Positions 15,388-24,457 of a stretch of 64,000 nt of DNA are shown one piece after another. The first letter of the stretch is position 1. Each line of letters begins with the position of its first letter. The stretch is from Bacteroidota bacterium. Its GTDB lineage: Bacteria; Bacteroidota; Ignavibacteria; UBA10030; UBA8401. The notes under the pieces are model-generated. The model had not been told where the DNA came from and made no database searches. It saw nothing but the letters and a program-made list of their open reading frames with translations. The translations under genes and the position numbers were made by a program. The stretch is from assembly GCA_041658205.1 (NCBI GenBank), contig JBBAAO010000001.1:2542001-2606000 (forward strand), in the 5' to 3' direction.

Positions 15388-17253
15388 TTATTTCATGAGA
15401 ATCATCTTTTTTATTTGGGTACTTCCAACACTCTGCAGTTTTACAAAATATATTCCGCTTGATAGCTTTGCAGCATCAAATGTAATTGAATATACTCCCG
15501 CTTCTTTTGTCTCATCCACCAAAGTTGCTGCTTCCCGACCGAGAGCATCAAATACCTTTAATGAGATATGGCCAATCATCGGAATCTGATAACTAATCAC
15601 CGTTGTCGGATTAAACGGATTGGGATAATTTTGCATCAGATCGAATACCAAAGGCCCTCCAACAATAGACACTTCGATTTCTTTGGAATATTCAAACTTT
15701 CCGTCACGGTCAATTTGTTTGAGTCGATACGAATATTTACCGGTATTTATATTTTTATCTTGAAATAAATATTCTTTCGGAGCGTTTGTTGTGCCGCTGC
15801 CTTCAACTAAACCTGCTTTTGTCCAACCTAGATGGATGTGGAGTCCATCTGCATCGCGGCGTTCGACTTCGAAGCCATAATTGTTTACTTCTGTTGCTGT
15901 CTTCCAAATCAATTCAACATTAGCACCTTTGGCGTGAGCAGTAAAAGATGTAAGTTCTACCGGAAGTGGTGAGTTTGTATTGTCTGTTGTTCCAATAGTA
16001 TAATAACCATCAACAAGATTTGCATCGGTAACAGTAAAGTTCATGTTATCACCGCTGATCAAGGAGGTTGCCGTAGTAACAGTACTAAAATCACCTGTAG
16101 TTCCAGAACGAAATAGCAATCTATAGTTCGCAGCGGTGACAGGGTTTCCGCTCATTCCCGCATCGGAAAAATCAAATCCTATTTGTGCATTTGCACCATC
16201 AAGTGTTCCAGTTTTATCCAAGTACCAAATTCTGTTCCATCGATGAGTTGCTCCAGATGAACCAACATCGTTCGTTACCACTGAGTTTGTACCGGTTGTG
16301 TGCCCTGCTAACAAATATTCACCATTGGCATTTAACGAACTATTATCGATTAATGTTAATCCGCCCGCTTTTGCCGAAGTATTGCTTCCGTCGGATTCTT
16401 TACCGATACCAATAACATTATCTCCAAATGTTGAACTGCCACCATATTTACTTCCCGAATATGTTGTACCCCATTTTGTTCCAAGAAAGCTCCCAACGAT
16501 AATTTTTTCGGCGGAATTAAGTTTTGTATTATACATAATCACCTCCCCAATTTCTCCGCTCCAAAACTGAGCACCCGAAGCTGTCCCACCGATTGTTCTA
16601 TCAGAATTTCCGCCACCGATAGCGGTTCCGAAGGTGGTAGCAGAGGATGTAAAATCGTTCACACCATTTAGATTCATGTTCAGTATTGCCGTACCAGTAC
16701 CTGAACTTATATGAACATCAAGAATATAGGTTGTGCCAGTGCTCAAAGTGGTTGCCCCATCTGTAGTATGAATTCCATCTGCCGCGTCATAAAAGTTAAA
16801 TTTGGTACCATTAGTTTCAAATGCTGTATAGCCACCGCCAACACCAGCGCAGAAGACCGTTTTGTATCCAGAAAGGGTGGTTGGCTTTACCAGGCAAAAG
16901 AAGGAGCAGGGCGCATTGTTCGATAAAACAGAGTTACTCGGTAAAACAAAATTGTCGTCGCTACCGTCAAATGTTATTGTTTGGCGTGAATTAATTCCTA
17001 TTGAATTGTTCGCAGGTTGTTTACTGGATGTACTTTGCGTCGCATGATTCCCTACACCGCTCTTATCACTCCATTGCGATACCGCAGTACTATTCAAAGT
17101 TTTTGTTGACGCATCAGCCCCATCTAACCACAACTTCAGCGAAGATGTTCCGTCGGTTTTTCCAATACCACCAGGCCCGGTTTGAGCCCACAATAAATTT
17201 GAACTAAAAAAAAGAATTATCAATAATCCGACAACATGCTGTAACTTTTTCAT
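15388..17253 (-). CDS. LamG-like T9SS cargo protein
   Basis: 621 residues with a signal peptide ending LLWAQ. Residues about 30-260 look like a concanavalin-A/LamG-like lectin fold. The start reads SLKLWLDGADAST, then VSQWSDKSGVGNHA, and the end is GEIGEVIMYNTKL, a pattern seen in many secreted Bacteroidota proteins. A second beta-rich domain (about 265-430) carries NRIWYLDKTG. The fibronectin-like linker (LPVELTSFTA, TEVNNYGFEVERR) and type A sorting domain (NYPNPFNPTTVISY, ending MILMK) follow. The linker and sorting domains are closely similar at the DNA level to those at 7178 and 17505. No catalytic site can be assigned. Confidence 0.85.
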   Translation of the reverse strand: MKKLQHVVGLLIILFFSSNLLWAQTGPGGIGKTDGTSSLKLWLDGADASTKTLNSTAVSQWSDKSGVGNHATQSTSSKQPANNSIGINSRQTITFDGSDDNFVLPSNSVLSNNAPCSFFCLVKPTTLSGYKTVFCAGVGGGYTAFETNGTKFNFYDAADGIHTTDGATTLSTGTTYILDVHISSGTGTAILNMNLNGVNDFTSSATTFGTAIGGGNSDRTIGGTASGAQFWSGEIGEVIMYNTKLNSAEKIIVGSFLGTKWGTTYSGSKYGGSSTFGDNVIGIGKESDGSNTSAKAGGLTLIDNSSLNANGEYLLAGHTTGTNSVVTNDVGSSGATHRWNRIWYLDKTGTLDGANAQIGFDFSDAGMSGNPVTAANYRLLFRSGTTGDFSTVTTATSLISGDNMNFTVTDANLVDGYYTIGTTDNTNSPLPVELTSFTAHAKGANVELIWKTATEVNNYGFEVERRDADGLHIHLGWTKAGLVEGSGTTNAPKEYLFQDKNINTGKYSYRLKQIDRDGKFEYSKEIEVSIVGGPLVFDLMQNYPNPFNPTTVISYQIPMIGHISLKVFDALGREAATLVDETKEAGVYSITFDAAKLSSGIYFVKLQSVGSTQIKKMILMK

Positions 17254-17428
17254 AGCACTCTCAACAGTTAGTTAAAGAATAAAAGCATTTGAATATTCAA
17301 TTAACATAGAGAAGTGCGAATTAAAAGTCAATTCAAGAATTCACTCTCTTTTTTCCGATTTTGCAAAAAATACGCAAGCACCACAAAGGCCTGCTCTTTT
17401 ATTTATCGGAAAGACATATAAAAGGAAA

Positions 17429-17445
17429 GGGGGATATTATCCCCC
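17429..17445 (-). terminator. Likely terminator after the eight-repeat T9SS gene
   Basis: A GGGGGAT/ATCCCCC hairpin with a 3-base loop. On the minus strand it is followed by TTTCCTTTT. It lies 60 bases past the stop of the gene ending at 17505. Confidence 0.6.
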
Positions 17446-17504
17446 ATTAATTGAAAAAAACATGTTGTTTTATTCAACACCATTTATCGCTACCTTCGAT
17501 AGCA

Positions 17505-19529
17505 TTATTTTAGCAGCATTAATTTCCTAATCTGAGATTTCCCTTCCGAAGAAAGTTTAGCGAAATAGATACCGCTTGGAAGGTTCGATGCATTAAATAT
17601 GTTTTGATGGTACACACCTGCATCCAGAAATTCATCCACCAGCGTGGCTACTTCTCGACCAATCGCATCATAGATCTTCAATGTGGTGGGACCTGAAGCC
17701 TGAAGCGTGAAACCGATCGTGGTGGTTGGATTAAACGGATTGGGATAGTTCTGAATGAGAGCAAAATCTTTCGGGACACTTCCTATCGTCACTTCCACTG
17801 CTTGCGAATACTCAAACTTTCCGTCGCGGTCAATTTGTTTCAGTCGATAAAGGTACTTTCCCGACGATTGAATGTTATTGTCGCTGAATGAATATTCTTT
17901 GGGAGAATTAGTTGTTCCGTTTCCTTCAACAAAGCTGATTCGGGACCACGTTGATGCAGGACTCATGATGGAAGATTCAGGAGTATCCTGAGACCTGAAT
18001 CTTGAATCGCGAATCTTTTTTCTCTCTATCTCAAAACCATAATTGTTTACTTCGGTTGCAGTATTCCAATTTAACAGTACGGATGAACCTTGTCCAACCG
18101 CGGTAAAGCTAGTGAGTTCAACCGGAAGTGCCCCTTCAGAAGAGACTCTTGTTATATAAACATCCGAAGTTGATCCGCCTCGAAAATCTTCCCAGGTAAT
18201 AATCGCTTCACCATTGGTATTTAACATAATTTGTTGCGCTCCTTGACTACCGGTCGCCGTTGCAATTGCAACGCCATCACTTGTCCACTGCACAGCTCCG
18301 GCAGCGTTGATACGCTGTAAATAGATGTCATTGGCACGTGACCTGTTATCAATCCAAGCGATTATTGCGCCTCCACTGCCGTCCGGCGTTATGGTTGGTG
18401 CTGTTTGATTACTTGATGCCGAGCTGATGACTGTACCATTCGTTGTCCATTGTACTATACCATTGGCAGCAATACGCTGGGCATAGAGATCATACTGGGT
18501 TCCGCTTCGCAGGTCTGACCAGGTAATGATAGCACCGTGATTGCCATCCGTCGCAATTTTTGGTACTTCCTGGTTATCCGTTGCAGTGCAAATTGCAACA
18601 CCGCTACCTGTCCATTGTACCGCCCCATTGGAATCGATACGCTGAGCATAAACATCGGTTGATCCGCTGAAGTTGTCAAGCCATGTAATAATAGCTCCAC
18701 CGCTGCTATCAGAGACTATTGATGAATAATCCTGGGTACCACTCCCTGACCGGACAGCAATTCCGTTTGATGTCCATTTCACCACGCCGCTCGAATCGAT
18801 GCGCTGGGCATAAATATCAACATTGCCGCTTCGTCCATCCGACCAACAGAGAATAGCTCCTCCCTTGTCGTCGGCGATTACACTAGAAACATATTGCTGA
18901 AATGTGAGCGTGTTGATTGCTACTCCATTTGCAGTCCATTGAACTTCTCCAAGAGAGTTTATTCTCTGAGTATAAACATCGGCATCATTGCCGTTCCGTT
19001 GATCAATCCATGAAATGATAGCACCTCCTTTGCTGTCCGATGCGATAACGGGAGCAGTCTGGTGATTTGTTGCTGAACAAACGACAACTCCATTGGTTGT
19101 CCATTGCACCAACCCATTAGCATCAATACGCTGAGCATAGATATCATTATTAAAGATACTGGCTCTAGGATCACGCCACGTTATGATAGCTCCGCCGTTT
19201 CCGTCCGAAATAATAGCCGGGTTCACTTGACTATTTACTGCAGTACAAATTGCCACTCCATTACTTGTCCACTGTACTGCCCCAACCGAATTGATACGTT
19301 GTGCATAAATATTACTATTACTCGTGCCGCTTCTGGAATCAGACCAGGTAATAATGGCTCCACCGCTGCCATCCGAGAGTATTGCTGGAAGGAGTTGATC
19401 ATTGGACGCCGTACAGATCGCTTTATTAACTGTTGGGTCAGTTGACCATTGTGCATTGGCCCGCTCTGGTACAATCAACAAGCAGGCAATGGCCAACAAC
19501 AGTGTTGATTGGTGTCGAATTGTATTCAT
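17505..19529 (-). CDS. T9SS cargo protein with eight ~54-residue repeats
   Basis: 674 residues from the ATG at 19529 (an adjacent ATG at 19532 is equally possible), because GAGG lies 5 bases upstream and a signal peptide follows directly. The mature protein has eight tandem repeats of about 54 residues. Each contains a 'SDGxGGAIITWxDxRSG' half and a 'DIYAQRIxxxGxVQWTxNGVAI' half. These probably form a beta-propeller-like or solenoid structure. The fibronectin-like linker and type A sorting domain (NYPNPFNPTTTIGF, ending LMLLK) close it. A short inverted repeat is inserted in frame in the linker at 17974-18001. The function is unknown; repeats of this kind are seen in surface proteins of this phylum group. 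Confidence 0.83.
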   Translation of the reverse strand: MNTIRHQSTLLLAIACLLIVPERANAQWSTDPTVNKAICTASNDQLLPAILSDGSGGAIITWSDSRSGTSNSNIYAQRINSVGAVQWTSNGVAICTAVNSQVNPAIISDGNGGAIITWRDPRASIFNNDIYAQRIDANGLVQWTTNGVVVCSATNHQTAPVIASDSKGGAIISWIDQRNGNDADVYTQRINSLGEVQWTANGVAINTLTFQQYVSSVIADDKGGAILCWSDGRSGNVDIYAQRIDSSGVVKWTSNGIAVRSGSGTQDYSSIVSDSSGGAIITWLDNFSGSTDVYAQRIDSNGAVQWTGSGVAICTATDNQEVPKIATDGNHGAIITWSDLRSGTQYDLYAQRIAANGIVQWTTNGTVISSASSNQTAPTITPDGSGGAIIAWIDNRSRANDIYLQRINAAGAVQWTSDGVAIATATGSQGAQQIMLNTNGEAIITWEDFRGGSTSDVYITRVSSEGALPVELTSFTAVGQGSSVLLNWNTATEVNNYGFEIERKKIRDSRFRSQDTPESSIMSPASTWSRISFVEGNGTTNSPKEYSFSDNNIQSSGKYLYRLKQIDRDGKFEYSQAVEVTIGSVPKDFALIQNYPNPFNPTTTIGFTLQASGPTTLKIYDAIGREVATLVDEFLDAGVYHQNIFNASNLPSGIYFAKLSSEGKSQIRKLMLLK
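17974..18001. repeat. Inverted repeat inside a T9SS linker
   Basis: GATTCAGG (17974-17981) and CCTGAATC (17994-18001) are perfect reverse complements. They are followed by a further AATCTTGAATCGCGAATC segment with dyad symmetry. In the protein this gives RDSRFRSQDTPESS at the same place where the gene at 7178 carries a different repeat. Confidence 0.5.
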
Positions 19530-19597
19530 CATAACCTCGCTATTAGTTTTATTATACATCATTGATAATTGAATATTACGGATGCTATATAGGACAA

Positions 19598-19948
19598 CTA
19601 TTCATCTGTCCGTCGAATTATTTCAATCACATTCTCCAGGTTATCTTTTTTTACAAATGCAACAGCACCGCATGCCACAGCCGCCGAAACCGTCGCTTCG
19701 TCGCCGAATTGAGAGACAAGGATAATCTTTGCTTTTCCTTCTTCCGACAAGATCCTGTGTGCCGCTTCAATGCCATCCATTGATTTCATTTTAATATCCA
19801 TTACTGTCCAGTCCGGTTGAAGAGATGGGAATTGTTCAACCGCTTCCTTGCCGTCTGCACATTCAACTACTTCATTAAAGTATGGCAAATAGAAATCCTT
19901 CATTATTTGCCTGATCTTGTCGTTATCGTCTACCAGTAGAAGTTTCAT
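19598..19948 (-). CDS. Stand-alone response regulator receiver
   Basis: 116 residues that form a single receiver domain. Asp7/Asp8 (LLVDDND), phospho-acceptor Asp51 (VMDIKMK) and Lys101 (FVKKDN) are present and no output domain follows. It is the counterpart of the receiver at 9682-10068 and again lies downstream of a NarL-type regulator and a propeller kinase on the same strand. The gap to the regulator is 211 bases and holds a palindromic repeat element. It may be a phosphate sink or signal through protein contact. Confidence 0.87.
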   Translation of the reverse strand: MKLLLVDDNDKIRQIMKDFYLPYFNEVVECADGKEAVEQFPSLQPDWTVMDIKMKSMDGIEAAHRILSEEGKAKIILVSQFGDEATVSAAVACGAVAFVKKDNLENVIEIIRRTDE

Positions 19949-20051
19949 TTTTTATGTAATGTGCAGATACGGAGAGGAGCTTTAAATAGATGGGGACACT
20001 CAAATACATAAGTGAAAGCACCTAGATAGGGGGGGGTGATCAGGCCTGTGC

Positions 20052-20137
20052 TCACCGCAGAGGGCACAGAGACCGAAGGGATGCTTTTTATTATAATGAC
20101 TTACAATTCTCCGCGTTCTCAGCGGACTCGGCGGTGA
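20052..20137. repeat. Dispersed-type palindromic intergenic repeat
   Basis: The left arm (20052-20071, TCACCGCAGAGGGCACAGAG) and right arm (20118-20137, CTCAGCGGACTCGGCGGTGA) are imperfect reverse complements separated by 46 bases. Sequences of the CCGCAGAGG...CACAGAG kind are familiar as high-copy intergenic repeats in many bacteria. It lies between the NarL-type regulator and the stand-alone receiver. Confidence 0.55.
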
Positions 20138-20159
20138 ACTTTTTTTGGGTTGAAAAGTA

Positions 20160-20819
20160 TTATGCTTTAAGCAAGTCTTTATTCGATAGGGCAAATTTCA
20201 ACAGGCTGTGTGTGCCGCTGAGATGAAGTTTTTTGGAGATATTATTGCGGTGGTTTTCAACTGTCTTGGGACTGATAAATAATTCATCAGCAATTTGCTG
20301 GGATGTTTTTTCTTCCGATATAAGTTTGAGAATAGTCCGTTCGGCATTCGTGAGTTTGTCAACATACGGAATCGCAGAAAACGGAACACTATTTTTTTGT
20401 GAACGTTGTACGAGATAACCGGAAATTGCAGGACTGATGAAATATTCTCCTTTTCGTACTGCATGAATACATTCCACAATATCATCGACTGCATTTTCTT
20501 TTAAGAGATATCCATGTGCACCAGCGTCCATTGCCTGGTCGAAGATGTCTTTATCCTTATGCATCGTAAGAATAACAATCTTTGTCTTTATCTTCTCTGC
20601 AATAACCTTTTGCGAAAGACCGATGCCTCCAAGTTTCGGCATTTCAATATCCACCAGAGCAATATCGAATGGTTCTTGTTTTAACCGGCCGTATGCAATC
20701 TCGCCGTTTTCCGCTTCAATAATCTGTTCGATGTCCGGTTCGTCTTCCAGCGCTGCACGAATTCCTTTGCGCATGAGGGGATGATCATCCGCTATCAATA
20801 TTCGAATCTTTGTCTTCAT
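20160..20819 (-). CDS. NarL/LuxR-type response regulator
   Basis: 219 residues from the ATG at 20819. This start overlaps the kinase stop as ATGA (20816-20819), a classic coupled arrangement, whereas the longer frame upstream lies inside the kinase gene. The receiver has Asp11/Asp12 (IADDHP), phospho-acceptor Asp57 (LVDIEMP) and Lys107 (YLLKEN). The C-terminal LuxR-type HTH reads LTNAERTILKLISEEKTSQQ (part), then KTVENHRNNISKKL. It is the partner of the kinase encoded directly upstream and a paralogue of the regulator at 10239-10883. Confidence 0.94.
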   Translation of the reverse strand: MKTKIRILIADDHPLMRKGIRAALEDEPDIEQIIEAENGEIAYGRLKQEPFDIALVDIEMPKLGGIGLSQKVIAEKIKTKIVILTMHKDKDIFDQAMDAGAHGYLLKENAVDDIVECIHAVRKGEYFISPAISGYLVQRSQKNSVPFSAIPYVDKLTNAERTILKLISEEKTSQQIADELFISPKTVENHRNNISKKLHLSGTHSLLKFALSNKDLLKA

Positions 20820-23800
20820 ATGTTTACCGGAATTGTAATAATAATAAGCGTCTTCCAATCATTCGATGCAGAGTAGGTTATATTCCCGTGAAGCAGCAGT
20901 ACACGATTTTGAATATTTTTCAATCCGAATCCTTTTGAGTCATGCTTCATCAATTCACTGTCGAATCCGCTACCGTTATCTCCAACGGTAATTGATATTG
21001 CAGCATTCGTTCTGCTGACAAGTATTGAACCCTTATCCGCACCAGAGTGTTTCACAATATTATTCAAACATTCCTGAACAATCCGGAAAATACTCGATTC
21101 CTGTTCTTTGGTGAACATGTCGTCGATCGGTTGAATGTCGCTACGAAGTTGAATGGTTGATGATTCACAGATTGATCGCACAACGGATTCGATCGCTTTT
21201 GTCAAACCCAATCGATCCAGTTGATATGGAAAAAGATTGAAAGCAATTCGACGTACCTCTTCAATGGTAGAAGAAGCTGTTTCGCTGATATCCGTATAGC
21301 GTTTTACATCGTTCTTATTCGTCCCAAGCAGGGCGGAATTTTTGATAAATAAAAGATTCTGACCAATACTGTCATGCAATTCCGACGCGATCCTTTTCCG
21401 CTCTTCTTCCTGAGAATTAATTAACTGTTTTGAAAATTCCACCTGCTGATGTTGTTCTTTTTTCAACTGACTGACACGCCGATAATAGATGATCGGTCCC
21501 ACGGAAAGGAAGCCGAATATCACCATTGATCGGAACCACCAAGTCATCCAAAACGGAGGATCGATGATCACAGCGATGATCGCGGATTTATTACCGTTCA
21601 TTCTACGAACTTTGAACAAATAATTTCCCGGATCGACATGTGTATAGTTTACAAATGGTACGCGTCCTGCATCAATCCACTCTTCATTTACCCCTTCCAG
21701 TATGTATGCGTATTCAGTACGATCTGGCATCGTAAAATCGAGCGACGCAAATCCAAATGAGAAGAAATTATCTTTGTAATCAAGAAAAATGGTATCCAAA
21801 AATGCAATATTCCGGGAAAGTTTTACTTCTTTATTAAATATTTTGAACGAAGTAATCACTATTGGAGCGTTATCGGGCCGTTCTTTGATGCTGTCCGGAT
21901 GAAAGACCGTAATCCCATCCGTACCGCCAAACAACATTCTGCCATCGGTTGTTTTAAGCCGGGATGAATAGATGAATTCTTCGGAGCGAATACCGTCGTA
22001 ATAGTTGAAATTGGTGCATTGTTTGGTTTCCGGATTGAATCTCGTAATCGCATTCATTGTGCTAATCCAGAGATTTCCGTGATCATCCTCCAGTATTCCG
22101 CAAATGGAATTTCCCGACAAACCCTCTTCCGTCGAATAGATATCAAAAGAATCTGTTTCATAATCATACCGGCAAAGTCCGGACGATGTCGTCCCAATCC
22201 ACAAATTCCCATGTGAGTCCACAAATAATTCCGGAACGGAATTATCGGGAATGGATCGGGGATTAGCCGCATCGTGAAAATATTTTTTTACCGTTCCATC
22301 CGAACGATTAATTCTAGTCAGTCCGTAACTTTGTGTGCCGACCCATAGAAATTCCTTTCGATCTTCGATGATCGAAAGTACATCATAACCACTTAATGCA
22401 ATTCGAGATGTATCCGATGGCACAAGATACGACCACTGTTTTTTCTTTGTATCGTAGGTTGAAACACCTCCGCTTCCCTGAGAGCCGAACCAAACATTGC
22501 CGCCAGCATCTTCTGTGATCGTCCGAATAAAATTTCTCATCGGATTGGATTTTAGATAATCCAGATCAAAATGATTGAATGTATCATTCTTTCTCTCCAG
22601 TTGATTTAGCTTTCCATAATACGTACCAACCCAGATAGTGTTGTCATGGTCACGGTAGATGGTTCTGGCATATTCTCCAGAAAGCCCTTTGGGTGTATTG
22701 ACCGGGTATCGTTTTTTAACACGCAATTGAGAATCGAGCCGCACAATTCCCGACTCAATAGTTCCGACTAAAATATCGCCATTGGAATCTTCACATAACG
22801 AATATATAAACCCGGATGGAATAGAATTCGGATCATCTGTAGAATTTTGAATTGTTATAAACTCTGCGGGTTTCCTGTCCGTCTTTACCACTCCTTTGCC
22901 GACAGTGACAATCCAGAGAACTCCGGAGTTGTCTTCAAATACATCCTGCAGGATATTTGAAGGTAAACCGCCTTGAAGGTGTTTGTTTTCTTTAATCCAT
23001 GTAAAGGATTTTGAAAGAGGGTCAAAAATGACAAGACCTTCCGTCTGCGTGGTTATCCATAACAATCCCTTACTGTCTTGAATAATTTTCCAGAATACAT
23101 TGGAAGATGGTTTTACATCCTTTCCCTGCAGCTTAAAATGGGTAAATTTTCCGCTCTCCCGATCGAACAATTCAAGCCCTTCGCCATAGGTTGTCAGCCA
23201 GAGATTCCCATGCAAATCTTCAGTCATATCCGTCACCATGTCAAAGCCAAGGGACGATGGATTGCGAGCGTCGTGTTTCCATGAAGTAAACGAATTCGTA
23301 GCCGAGTCAAAGAGATTCAAACCGCCGCCGTCGGTCCCAACCCATACATTCCCTTTTGAATCTTCTCTAATAAAATGAATCTTGTTATTGCTGATGGAAA
23401 AAGGAATGTTTGGATCATTCATATAACGGATAAATGAGCTGCTGTTTTTTTTCAGGAGATTGATACCTCCGTCCCATGTTCCAACCCAGAGATTGCCTTT
23501 GCTATCTTGAAATACCGATTGTACGATATCAGTACTGAGTGATGTGCTGTCATTCGCATTATATTGAAACCGAACGAATGTTTCTGTGCGGGGATCGAAT
23601 TTGTTCAACCCTCCGCCATCGGTTCCTATCCAGAGACATCCTTTTTTATCTTCGCAAATTGTCCAGATATAATTATTGGAAAGACTGTTTGAATCGTTAC
23701 GATCATTCTGATAAATTTTAAATCGATATCCATCGTACCGGTTCAAACCTGTTTCTGTTCCAAACCAGAGGAATCCTTTTGAATCCTGCATGACGGTGTT

Positions 23801-23929
23801 CACCGTATTAGAGGAAAGTCCGTTACGCGTTGTTAATTGGTCGAAATGATAACCACGTTGAGCAAAGTCGAGACCAGTCCCGATTACGAGAAGAATGACT
23901 ATAGATAACAGTTGTTTTTCTCTCATCAT
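20816..23929 (-). CDS. Two-component propeller sensor histidine kinase
   Basis: 1037 residues with a signal peptide (about 1-23). About 14 Reg_prop blades follow (FLWFGTETGLNRYDG, CLWIGTDGGGLNKFD, NLWVGTWDGG and more), which would form two seven-bladed propellers in the periplasm. Next come a Y_Y_Y domain (about 690-790) and a membrane helix at about 800-820. The cytoplasmic HisKA_3 helix (RKRIASELHDSIGQNLL) and HATPase_c domain (GDNGSGFD, GFGLKNI) close the protein. The last bases overlap the start of the NarL-type regulator, so kinase and regulator are made together. The likely ligand is extracellular, possibly a carbohydrate. It differs from the kinase at 10901 in having clearer, longer repeats. 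Confidence 0.93.
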   Translation of the reverse strand: MMREKQLLSIVILLVIGTGLDFAQRGYHFDQLTTRNGLSSNTVNTVMQDSKGFLWFGTETGLNRYDGYRFKIYQNDRNDSNSLSNNYIWTICEDKKGCLWIGTDGGGLNKFDPRTETFVRFQYNANDSTSLSTDIVQSVFQDSKGNLWVGTWDGGINLLKKNSSSFIRYMNDPNIPFSISNNKIHFIREDSKGNVWVGTDGGGLNLFDSATNSFTSWKHDARNPSSLGFDMVTDMTEDLHGNLWLTTYGEGLELFDRESGKFTHFKLQGKDVKPSSNVFWKIIQDSKGLLWITTQTEGLVIFDPLSKSFTWIKENKHLQGGLPSNILQDVFEDNSGVLWIVTVGKGVVKTDRKPAEFITIQNSTDDPNSIPSGFIYSLCEDSNGDILVGTIESGIVRLDSQLRVKKRYPVNTPKGLSGEYARTIYRDHDNTIWVGTYYGKLNQLERKNDTFNHFDLDYLKSNPMRNFIRTITEDAGGNVWFGSQGSGGVSTYDTKKKQWSYLVPSDTSRIALSGYDVLSIIEDRKEFLWVGTQSYGLTRINRSDGTVKKYFHDAANPRSIPDNSVPELFVDSHGNLWIGTTSSGLCRYDYETDSFDIYSTEEGLSGNSICGILEDDHGNLWISTMNAITRFNPETKQCTNFNYYDGIRSEEFIYSSRLKTTDGRMLFGGTDGITVFHPDSIKERPDNAPIVITSFKIFNKEVKLSRNIAFLDTIFLDYKDNFFSFGFASLDFTMPDRTEYAYILEGVNEEWIDAGRVPFVNYTHVDPGNYLFKVRRMNGNKSAIIAVIIDPPFWMTWWFRSMVIFGFLSVGPIIYYRRVSQLKKEQHQQVEFSKQLINSQEEERKRIASELHDSIGQNLLFIKNSALLGTNKNDVKRYTDISETASSTIEEVRRIAFNLFPYQLDRLGLTKAIESVVRSICESSTIQLRSDIQPIDDMFTKEQESSIFRIVQECLNNIVKHSGADKGSILVSRTNAAISITVGDNGSGFDSELMKHDSKGFGLKNIQNRVLLLHGNITYSASNDWKTLIIITIPVNI

Positions 23930-24216
23930 AACAACAGTCAGTGGATGCCGATGGACGAAAATGAATTAATTGAAGGTAAGTATATGGCATTCACCATCCA
24001 TTTGCAAGAATTGATATCACGATACATGATATCACGAGCGTTGGTCTTTCACTCGATAGTATAAAAATGTAGTTTTGCTTGGTTTTTAAAAAACCGCTAT
24101 GTAGATGCGCTCCAATATCCTTGCTTTGATGTCGAAAATATTAATCCCTTGAAATACTCGAAAATATATTTCCATCAAATGTTCTTTTCGAAGGCAATAA
24201 ATCACAATATTTCATT

Positions 24217-24248
24217 TTTGGAGAAGTTTTGAACCTTTCGTATATTTG
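24217..24248 (+). promoter_or_regulatory. Bacteroidota-type promoter before tRNA-Leu
   Basis: TTTG at 24217-24220, a 20-base spacer, then TATATTTG at 24241-24248. This fits the TTTG/TAnnTTTG promoter pattern known from Bacteroidota. The tRNA starts 15 bases later. The rest of the stretch from 23930 to here shows no gene. Confidence 0.45.
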
Positions 24249-24262
24249 TATCGGAATTTGTT

Positions 24263-24345
24263 GCCGAGGTGGTGGAATTGGCAGACACACTAGCCTTAGG
24301 AGCTAGCGCCTTACGGCATTAAGGGTTCGAGTCCCTTCCTCGGCA
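24263..24345 (+). tRNA. tRNA-Leu (anticodon UAG)
   Basis: An 83-base cloverleaf. Acceptor arms GCCGAGG (24263-24269) and CCTCGGC (24338-24344) pair fully, with discriminator A. The anticodon stem CTAGC/GCTAG encloses loop CTTAGGA, giving anticodon TAG. A long variable arm (around 24308-24320) is as expected for leucine tRNA. The T arm contains GGTTCGAGTCC. CCA is not encoded. A tyrosine recombinase gene begins 112 bases downstream, so the 3' half of the tRNA is the probable attachment site of an integrated element. Confidence 0.95.
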
Positions 24346-24457
24346 CAGAAGTAATTTTCCTCCAATGTTTATGCGGTCAGAAGTTATGACGACATTTTTT
24401 GTGTCCAATTCGTGTCCACTTTTTATGGAACCATAAGGAACACGGAGGAACACTTCT

